Of a stretch of DNA of 64,000 nucleotides, positions 55,340 through 64,000 are shown in pieces. The notes under the pieces are model-generated. The model saw only the letters and a program-made list of their open reading frames with translations, searched no databases and was not told where the DNA came from. The first letter of the stretch is position 1, and every line of letters begins with the position of its first letter. Location of the stretch: NCBI RefSeq assembly GCF_041734735.1, contig NC_134880.1, positions 29,861,951 through 29,925,950 of the forward strand, in the 5' to 3' direction. The translations under genes and the position numbers were made by a program. Origin of the DNA: Babylonia areolata (lineage: Eukaryota; Mollusca; Gastropoda; Neogastropoda; Buccinidae).

Positions 55340-56785
55340 AATAAAGGCGATATGTAACGGTTTATTTTTATTTTTAAATCACACAGCCGAGCTCTCACAT
55401 CTTCTTTGTTGAGCATACCACCACCACCCGCACGTCCCCACCCCCCAAACTTTACTTATACGGAGTGATTACACCCGGAAAAAAAAATTGACTGATGTGT
55501 GTTTATTTCTTAAACGAAGCAGAAAAGATGTGTTTAAGACAGGGACAGTTTAAAAGATAGGTAGATCAATGTTCTGATCATAACGCAACGATATGTGAAT
55601 TGGTGTTGCATGCTTAAGAGAGAATAACACCTTTTCCAGAACACTCGTTTCTGATGGTGAGCAAAAACTATGAAGTGTATTGTTATGTTTGTACAGGTAA
55701 CCCACTTCCATCTCTTTACCCACCCCAGCCACCCCCAGCATAATGCCTTCTATCTGGTAAACCTCCGGCGTTATACCTGTTTCGAAAAAACCCCCACATG
55801 ATTAGACCTCCATCCTGTGCCGTTCACGTTTGCTGTGATAAAAGTGTTTTAGAGAGTGGTGCAACTCAAAAGTTGGTGCACACAAATTGCTGACTCAGGG
55901 TCGATACACAGTCACACCTTGCACACGTGAGCCAGTAAAGACGAGATAACAACAAAGACTCGCTTCATTTAAACCTACCACAAGCTGGTGTCTTACTCGA
56001 CTGCTGTGCACTATCTGAAGACCCTTTTCTCAGCTGATCCACTTTCTGCTTTTCTAACAGTCAGTGGGCAATAAGTTCATGATGCTTTGTGACAGATGGC
56101 TCCAAAACATGTGAAATAGATACCACCATCACATCCCTTTGAGTGTATTGATGAAAGTGTACCACAAACATCATCAACTCCTTGTCATCTGGAATTTCCT
56201 CACTGTCTTTAAGCAAACTATCATTAAACATATTTTTTTTCTTCCAAAAAGCCCACACTTGATTCAAATGATACCCCCTCCACCCCACCCCCCCAAAAAA
56301 AAGAGGCACAGCCTTCAAGACTCACCTGTGCTTCACGCTATATCCAGTAAAGGAATCACGATAAGAAGGGGAAAAAAAGAGATTTAAAGAATTGCTTAAA
56401 AGTGCTCTGCATCAAATATGATATATAAAATAAGCTGGGGGGAAAAAAAGAAAAAAAAGTGGGATCCAACCATGTATGTTCAGTTCCGAAGTAAGCTGAC
56501 TAATCCCCACTGCTGAGGCGGATCTGACGTCATTTGACTAAATTTGATATTAAAGAAATGTTGACGTTTACTTCTTCGTGGGATGAATAGATGTCATTGT
56601 TGGGGACGTAATAACGCCGTTAAAATAATGTTTTTTGTGTGTTTTATTTTATCTTGATTGTTCTTTCATTTCAGTGGTAAAGGAGACGTTGCCATGCTTC
56701 AAGCACATCGCAACATGGTAGATCTCTAGATCTGCACGAACCTGTCAACTACGCGCTGAAAGAAATTTTGCTTTTATGATCATTC
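55340..56785. other. No gene seen
   Basis: Mixed AT-rich sequence with C-runs near 55430 and 56275. No domain, transposon or splice-bounded frame was recognised. Confidence 0.5.
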
Positions 56786-56866
56786 CAGTTAATTCAGTGT
56801 CCACTTTGGAATACTTATATGCAGTAAACACGTCAATGGTGTAGTTAGTGTAACTGTGTGTGCTCT
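56786..56866 (-). pseudogene. Diverged copy of the short exon at 48311-48406
   Basis: The minus strand reads SYTNYTIDVFTAYKYSK then VDTELTG, aligned to TQIDTDYIIDMFTGHVCFK and ESIELTT. DNA blocks GTTTACTG and GAATTAACT are shared. The donor GT is absent (ACTGGAATGA), so as it stands it is not a working exon. LINE copy C begins a few bases on its 5' side and may have cut it. Confidence 0.4.
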
Positions 56867-56870
56867 GTGA

Positions 56871-59800
56871 CTGGTCAGGCAACCAGGCTAATGTTGGAAC
56901 AACGAGCTAGTCCTTCAACACCCAGCTTTCCCAAGCCCTGCGGCAATGGAGAAGTGGTAACGGAGACAGGCAGAGGATGCTGCTGGCAGCTCCTAGTCAC
57001 GACAGGCGGCGGTGGGGTGATGGTCATCCGCCGTAGACTGGGGCAGATGCGGCGTCCGTATCCTCCCACAGTGTCAGAGCAGCCCTTTTTAGGGACAGCA
57101 CTGCTCTCCCCACATGGGGAAGGGGAGATAGAAGGCTTTGTTTAGTAGGAAACCGCACCTACTTGGACATCCAACACTAGCGGTCGAAAACAACAAAAGA
57201 AAAGAACCAGGAGTCATGCCCTGACTCTGGGTGCCTGGAATGTTCACACCCTTTTAGACAGAGACGACAGACCAGAAAGGCGCACAGCACTCATTGCTAG
57301 AATGCTTGATCGTTACCAGGTGGACATAGCAGCCCTGAGCGAAACCAGCTTTGCCTGTGAAACCCAGTTGGAGGACGTTGGAGGGGGCTACACCCTCTAC
57401 TGCATTGGGAAGTGAGATGGCACCCTTAGAACCTCAGGCATGGGCTTTGCCATACGAACCAAAATTGCACGACAGCTTGACAGCCTTCCACGTGGGATAA
57501 ATGATAGGCTGATGACCCTGCGTCTGAAGCTGTCCAAAGATTGCTTCGCCACAGTCATCGGCTGCTATGTCCGACGATGACCAACCCTGATGAACCCTCA
57601 TGACATCAAAGAAGCTTTCTACGAGGAGCTCAGCCACACCATTTCAGCGGTAGACAGAAAGAACAGGCTGATCATCCTTGGGGATTTCAATGCCCGGGTC
57701 TCCTTGTGGCATAGGACAGCATGGCACTGGAAAGTACAACTCCAATGGACTGCTTTTACTCTCGCTCTGCACGCAGCATGGACTGACCATCACCAAACAC
57801 CCTTTTCCAACAAGTGGACAAGTACAAGAACACATGGATGCACCCCTGCTCCAAGCAATGGCACATGCTGGACTATGTTATTGTCCGGCAGAGGGAGAGA
57901 GGTGATGTTTCCATTACACACCATCGCCTGGTATGCAGCAAGATGAACATCAGACTTGCGTGCAAGCTCCAACCAGCCAGGCAGAAACCCCCTAGGAAGC
58001 TGAACATCCACCGCCTCCCTATCACTAAGGACGTGCTGCAGCAGCAAATCCAAGCAGCTCTCCAAGAAATTCCTGCATAGACTGATGTAGAAGAGATATA
58101 GAGCACCTGTGTACACAGCAGCAGCTGACACACTCGGCTTTGTACAGAGGAGCTACAAAGACTGGTTTGACGAGAATGACTCTGGAATCTCCAAGCTCCT
58201 GAACACACTGCATATACGGCTTCAGGATCACATTTCCGATAAAGACTGCCAGAGGAAGAAGGACCAGTTCTTGCAAACCAAGCAACTCGTACAGAAGAGG
58301 CTTCGTGAGATGAAGAACACCTGGTGGGAGAGAAAGTCTGAAGAGCTTCAGTCTGCTGCTGATGCTCACAACATGAAGACTTTCCATGATGGTCTCTGAG
58401 CTGTGTATGGGCCGAGAGTTACAGGATCAACCCCTGTCCGAGCCTTGGACCAGACCACCCTCCTGACAGACAAGAAAGACATCCTTGCCCGCTGGGCAGA
58501 GCACTTCAACCCCTCCTCAACAGGGACTCGCCCATATCTGCCGAGGTAACTGCAGCCCTCCCACAGCTACCAGTCAATGACTTGCTAGCTGCCCCTCCAA
58601 CCAAAGCCAAGACCTGGAAGGCCCTGAAGGTGACAACGTCAGGAAAAGCACCAGGAGCGGATGGAATCCAGGCTGATATCTACAAGTATGGAGGCGAGGT
58701 GCTGACAGACAAGCTGACCGCCCTGTTGCAATCTATCTGGGAGAGAGGAGAGGTCCCCCAGGATTGCAAGGATGCTTCAATTGTCCACATTTACAAACAG
58801 AAGGGAGACAAAACATCCTGCGATAACCATCATGGAATCTCTCTCCTCTGCATCGCCGGCAAGATCTTTGCCCGCATCATACTGAACAGACTGGTTGTCC
58901 ATGTCTCCAACACAGTCAACCCTGAAGCACAGTGCGGCTTCTGCTCAGGCAGGGGAACATGTGAAATCATCATCATCATCATCAGCTGCCCCATGGCGGT
59001 TGCCGTTGGGGCGCTACAGATGACCTGTCAGCCAGTCCTCTCCATCCATCCCTGTCTTTCGCACATTTGACCGCCTCGCTCAGCTTCAGTCCTGTCCATT
59101 CTGTGATGTTGTCTTCCCATCTCTTCTTCTGTCTTCCTCTCTTCCTTCCTCCTCTGACTGTTCCCTGGAGCACTGTCTTGGCAAGCCCCTCTCCTCTTGT
59201 TACGTGGCCGAACCATTTTAATTTGCGCCTCTTGATGGTGGTGAGAAGGTCTTCATAGGGACCAATGGCTTGCCTTATTCTGTTTTTGACTTCCTCATTG
59301 GTTATGTGGTCTTTATAAGAGATGCCAAGCAGTCTTCTGAAGCATCTCATTTCTGAGGCCTGAATCCTCTTCTCCAATTCTGCTGTAAGGGTCCATGTTT
59401 CACAAGCATACAGGAGAACTGAGTAGATAAGAGAACGCATGAGTCTTATCTTTGAGCTGAGCTTGACTGCCTTGTCCTTTTTAAATGGTGTTCAACTTGG
59501 CTAGTGTTGCAGCTGTCATTGCAATTCTGGCTAATACTTCAGGCTTGGACCCCTCATCTGAAACTATTGCTCCAAGGTATTTGAAATTCTTCACGGTTTC
59601 AAGCTTTTCTCCGTTGGCAGTTATGTCAGTTTGGATGCCATTGTCATTGTTTGTCATCAGTTTTGTTTTGTTTGCACTGATTTCCATGCCGTAAGCTGTG
59701 GCGGATCTGTCTAGTTGCCTGACCAGGTTCTCCAGTTCTTGTTCTGAGCCTGCGAGTCCGTCTATATCATCAGCAAAACGCAGGTTTGTGATTGTTCTGC

Positions 59801-61735
59801 CACCAATGCTGACTGTTCCTTGGTGGTCTTCAAGTGCATCTGTCATAATTCTTTCAAGGAAAACATTGAAGAGTGTCGGCGAGAGCAAACATCCTTGTCT
59901 CACTCCAACTGTGGTTCGGAACCAGTCTCCAATGTCCCCGTTGAGGTAAACTGCACTGCTGGCATTCTCGTAGAGGTTCTGTATGGCGCGGATAAGGTTT
60001 GCGTTGATGTTGTAGTAGTTCATGGTCGCCCAGAGTGCCGCATGCCACACTCTGTCAAATGCCTTCTTGAAGTCTATGAATACGTGGTAGAGTTCTTGTT
60101 GGTGTTGAAGGTATCTCTCGCTCAGAATCCTCAGATTGAAAATCTGCTCAGTTGTGCTGCGTCCTGCCCTGAATCCTGCCTGCTCTTCAGCTATAATTGC
60201 TTCAGCCTGGGGTCTTAACCTGTTCAATATGATCCTGAGCATCACTTTGCTAGGATGGCATATCAGGCTGATGGTGCGGTAGTTATTGCACTGTTGTAGG
60301 TTGCCTTTCTTGGGTATAGAACATGTGAAATGGTGTTTGCCAAACACCAGATGCAAGAAAAGTGCTGTGAGCAGAACAAGGAGCTCCACATGGTCTTTGT
60401 AGACCTAAGGCCTTCAACACGGTGAACCACTGTGGTCTGTGGAAGATCCTCCTAAAGTTTGGCTGCCCAGAGAGCCTAATCCAGCTGACTGTGTCATTCC
60501 ACAATGGCATGCAGGCGAGAGTACAGGAAAATACTGACATGTCGGATCCGTTCCCTGTGGTATATGGAGTGAAGCAGGGCTGCATCCTGGCACCAAACTG
60601 TTCTCCATTCTCTTCTCTGCCATGCTGATTGACGCCTTCCAAGACTGTGACTGGGGTATCTACATTTAGTTTTGCACAGATGGCAAACTTTTCAACTTGC
60701 GGCGACTCCACACCAGGTCCAGGATGTTTGAGGCACTGTTGAGAGAGTTCCTCTTCGCTGATGACTGCGCACTTGCTGCACACACCCATGAGGACATGCA
60801 GTTTATTATGGACAGGTTCTCAACCTCCTGCAGATGCTTTGGACTCACCATCATCCTCAGCAAGATCGAGTCCATATACCAACCAGCTAGCTCACAGAAC
60901 GCCAGTGCCTCCCTGCCACCTGCAATCAAGATTGATGACACAGAGATCAAATCAGTTGACAAGTTTTGCTACCTGGGCAGCGTCCTATGCAGCAACGGAG
61001 CCCTTGATGCAGAAGTGACGCTGCGCATCACCAAGGCCAGCTCCACCCCAAACTCAACAACAGGCTGTGAAACAACAAAGGCATCAGGCTCAGCACCAAA
61101 ATCAAAACCTACAGAGCTGTTGTGCTGACCACCTTGTTGTACTGCTGGACGAAACATGGACGACATATCGCCGTCACATTCAACAACTTGAGCAATTTCA
61201 CTTGAGATGCCTAAGAAAGATCCTCAGCATAAAGTAGCAAGACAGGGTCTCCAACCTCCAAGTCCTAGAGAGGAGCGGCCTGCTCAGCATCGAAAACCTG
61301 CTGATCCAGTGCCAGCTATGCTGGACAGGACACGTTGCCTGCATGACAGACAGCAGAATCCTGAAGATGCTCTTGTATGGCCAGCTGAAGGAAGGCCACC
61401 GCGAACTTCAAAGACCCTGCAAGCGCTTCAAGGACACCTTGAAGACAAACCTCAAAGCCTGTGACATAGACATCACTTCCTAGGAAACTGATGCCCTTGA
61501 CCGCTCTCACTGGAGGATACTGTGCTCTAGTGGCATAAAGACATTTGAAAACAAGAGAACGCTGGCCATTAAGGAGAAGCGTGAGTGACGGAAGCAGGGC
61601 TCAACTTCTGGAGACGTTTTCCCTTGCAACACCTGTGGGAAGTGCTGCGCATCCAGAATCGGCCTCTTCTCCCATATGAGGACACACACCGACAGATAAG
61701 CCTGCCTGCCTACTCATCCGTCAGTCCAACGGGAG
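56871..61735 (+). mobile_element. LINE copy C, same family as copy D, interrupted
   Basis: Starts inside the leader (CTGGTCAGGCAACC matches copy D), so it is 5'-truncated. Order: leader; APE endonuclease in broken frames (IALLAL.ETSFAC near 57330, LGDFNARV near 57690, WHMLDYVIVRQRERGDV near 57865); linker; RT start (SGKAPGADGIQADIYKYGG, PEAQCGFCSGRGT); interruption by an RTE insertion at 58968-60318; RT continued (NGMQARVQENTDM, FADDCALAAHTHEDM) and C2H2 finger near 61630-61690 (CNTCGKCC, SHMRTHTDR). Many stops and shifts. Dead, older than copies A and B. Confidence 0.9.
58968..60318 (-). mobile_element. RTE LINE nested in LINE copy C, with 13-bp TSD
   Basis: Flanked by GAACATGTGAAAT at 58955-58967 and 60319-60331. 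The minus-strand element is 5'-truncated and starts in the RT (IPKKGNLQQCNNYRT, EEQAGFRAGRSTTEQIF, VFIDFKKAFDRVWH, VGVRQGCLLSPTLFN, LRFADDIDGLAGSE), followed by the C-terminal domain (LLYACETWTLTAELEKRI, KLKWFGHVTRGEGL). It ends in a (GATGAT)n tail, usual for RTE. One base is missing near 59482 (after LAKLNTI), the only break seen. RTE/BovB-type assignment rests on motif order and the tail. Confidence 0.95.
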
Positions 61736-62005
61736 ACTCCATCATGTGTGTGTTCTGTCTAGAGTTTGTATTTCTTTCCTTTTAATTGTAAACAAGAAAA
61801 ACGACGTCATGTCATCTTCAAACAGAAACTAACTTCTAGTAACACAGTAGGAAGCGGTTTTTAGAACTTTTGGATATTGGAACGAATCTCAACAAAATAA
61901 ACCGTTAATGATTCGGACACTTACAAACTGTTGGGAGCGTATCGTTGTGCCGCCGACCCGCTGTGCCGCCGACCCGTTGTGCCGACCCGTTTACGGATTG
62001 TCTTT

Positions 62006-62037
<32 letters not shown>

Positions 62038-63689
62038 TTGTTTGACAATGGGTCTGCGGTAATATGATTTTATTGGTATGACTGTGAAGATTTTTGTTCA
62101 TACTATGTATAAAACCAGTTCAGTGCCAAAAAATTCTAGCACAAAAGCTATGGGTGATACAGAAAGAAAGTAAACGTTTTTGTGAAGGAAAGTGAGTGTA
62201 GATCCTGCTTCTGCTCTCTTTTACCCAATTAGGTTGATTGTAGATAACTGTTCAGGCATGTAAAGTCAAGATAATAATTTTTGTGCAACAAAAAAGTCGA
62301 TTTCCACCTCTACATAATAACATGCATAAAGAAAAGAAACAAAATACAGCTAGAAATAGCATACCTATTGTCAGATTACCCCTGTAAAAGACATTAAAAC
62401 GGGCTATAAGTTGATAAAAACAAATCGCAGCTCGTGCAGACATGTAAGTAAATCACTGTCCCAATAATGACAAAGGTTGGTAAAGTCAACGTAAAAGGTC
62501 AATCACCGTCTCAGAAACTGAACTGGCAAGCTTTTGACAGCTAAGAGCATTCTGGGTGAGAGAGTGAAGTTCTTTGATGAGAGTCACTCTTTTCAAGTTG
62601 CACGTGGGCCGATTAAAGTGTCTGCTGTGCATCAGGCTTGCCACCTCTTCAAACAAGTGAACCAACTGATTCAGCGAAAAAAAAGCGTGAAAAACAAAAA
62701 GCTCGTGTTTCACCTCCATTGCAAGTTCCACCCTGCGATTCGTGAAAATCGTGGAGCATTGGCGGTTGTCATCCTTCAGTCTGCATTGAAATGTGAGCAC
62801 ACTCATTCCTAACAGCCACGGCCTCTTCATGAACTCTGGCTGACATTCGACCTATTGTTTTACATCACTCCTCTCTCTTTCCTCCCCTTCTTCCAACACT
62901 CTGCACGTATTCTGTCAGTCATCGCCACTTATTCAAAAACGCTGTCTGATTGAACAGATGGACTGAATTGCCATCAAATGGGTTGTCAGTTTCGTCAATC
63001 ACCTTCGTTTTCAAACCAATCATCAAACAAGAGAGATCCTTCTCCATCTCGAAAGCTGTCCATAACCTAGTACTAGCAGAGCTTTCAGAATTGTGTAAAT
63101 CTGCTGACTGTGACTATTGTGATTTACTGGACATAGTTTTCAACGCATTTTTTTGCACATGATGCAACCCCCTTTTCTACGCGTGTATCACGTAGTCAGT
63201 TAGCAAATTATTATCGAGTAGAAAGGGGTTTTCTACCTGATGAATGTTCATTTAGATAGCATTGTCATAATCCAGACACATCAAACTAACTGTTCAGTCT
63301 GTTTATGTGAACTGAACCAAACTCCAATGAAGGAAAAATCAGAACATGTGCAGGAGGTCAGTGGACGTCTTATAGGCACTATGGCAATACTTTTTGTAGG
63401 ACGTCAGCTGACGTCTTAGGCACTCTACTGGTTAAGCCAACTTTACTATTGGCAGACAAAGTATCTCCAGAGAAAATGGCAATGTTAAAGTTTACCACGG
63501 ACACACAGACATACACACAGACACACACACAGAGACAACCAAATACCGGGTTATAACACACTTTGTTTACACATGTGAGTAAAAAATTACAGACCCATCC
63601 CCAGCCTTCCATTTTTTATTTCCAAATTACTGGGAAAAAATCATCATGTGTCAACTTTTGGTTCTTGACGATGCTCACAACCTGTGGTC
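61736..63689. other. No firm gene; unexplained overlapping frames
   Basis: A short tandem TGTGCCGCCGACCCG run lies at about 61940-61992 and a (GA)n run at 62012-62037. At 62486-62830 (minus, 114 codons) and 62534-62812 (plus, 92 codons) opposite frames are both open, with no recognised domain. Near 62940-63060 a frame WTELPSNGLSVSSITFVFK vaguely recalls the end of an L2-like LINE. Confidence 0.4.
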
Positions 63690-64000
63690 TTCATAACAGT
63701 CTACTTACCGTTCTCATTGCACTGATACCGCTCTCTCTTCATGTGACAAATGATATTCTCACTGCACTAGATGAAAATCCTATGTCCGCCATTACTTTGC
63801 TTGATCTGAGTGCCGATTCAACAGATACACGATATTCATGTCCATCGACTTTCAGCATAAAAGATTCAAATCATTCACTCATTATATCCTATCTCATTAT
63901 CAGAACTCAGACCATAAGAAGACCTACTCTAAACATCTGGTGACTGAACTCCATTGGCCTCAGATTGCTCAGAGAATTAATGACATCTCTTGCATGTGTT
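63690..64000 (+). mobile_element. L2-like LINE fragment, runs off the window
   Basis: RT block VTNDILTALDENPMSA and LLDLSA (cf. LLDLSAAFDT) is followed, after an internal deletion, by a C-terminal TELHWPQIAQRI block (cf. ELHWLPIxxRI). Decayed. Confidence 0.6.

Noticed and set aside
62940-63160. C-terminal end of an L2-like LINE
   Set aside because: Only one loose motif (W-x-x-LPS then SSIT-FK) and no neighbouring RT sequence.

Overview
The window is a gene-poor, repeat-loaded stretch of an animal nuclear genome, most likely a caenogastropod snail or a close molluscan relative. The inference rests on introns with GT-AG borders, extracellular-domain exons (EGF, thrombospondin type 1, Ig-like), dense CA/GT/CT/GATA-type microsatellites, tRNA-derived SINEs with a mollusc-type core, and a wide mix of LINEs, PIF/Harbinger and DIRS-like elements. 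No bacterial gene, rRNA, functional tRNA or CRISPR array is visible. Species assignment is inference only.

The host signal is one large minus-strand gene whose 3' end lies at about 18.3 kb and which runs out to at least 55.2 kb. I could place 14 exons by splice sites, and every junction is phase-compatible: two TSP1 exons (55.1 and 49.2 kb), a short novel exon (48.3 kb), nine exons that build four Ig-like domains (46.9 to 22.6 kb), a transmembrane exon (22.1 kb), and a last exon with a Ser-rich, Asp-rich tail, stop codon and AATAAA (18.4 kb). This predicts a type I membrane receptor or adhesion protein. One Ig exon (42.8-43.0 kb) is one base short of an open frame. A second minus-strand gene, perhaps a paralogue, is hinted at below 8.3 kb by three further exons, one of them a clean EGF module.

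Almost everything else is transposons sitting in the introns. From left to right: a CT-rich foldback repeat (0.7-1.5 kb); a 42-bp minisatellite (5.3-6.5 kb); a CR1/jockey-like LINE (10.9-12.6 kb); a full-length SINE with perfect target duplications (14.0-14.4 kb); old L2-, CR1- and L1-like remnants (12.9-17.8 kb); a DIRS-like fossil (19.4-20.6 kb); RTE, SINE and LINE fragments (21-30 kb); a whole PIF/Harbinger transposon with transposase and MADF genes (30.1-34.0 kb); a LINE ORF1 fragment carrying a signal-like sequence fused to a 2A motif (37.5-38.3 kb), itself split by a 4.2-kb LINE (38.3-42.5 kb); a second DIRS-like fossil (43.9-45.5 kb); a near-identical inverted copy of the 4.2-kb LINE with an intact ORF2 (50.6-54.8 kb); a third LINE (56.9-61.7 kb) interrupted by a young RTE insertion; and an L2-like end fragment.

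The most noteworthy points are the coherent TSP1/Ig/TM gene with its internally duplicated two-Ig unit, the 2A/signal-sequence LINE, the nested insertions with readable target duplications, and microsatellite or transposon-tail tracts lying right at host 3' splice sites.
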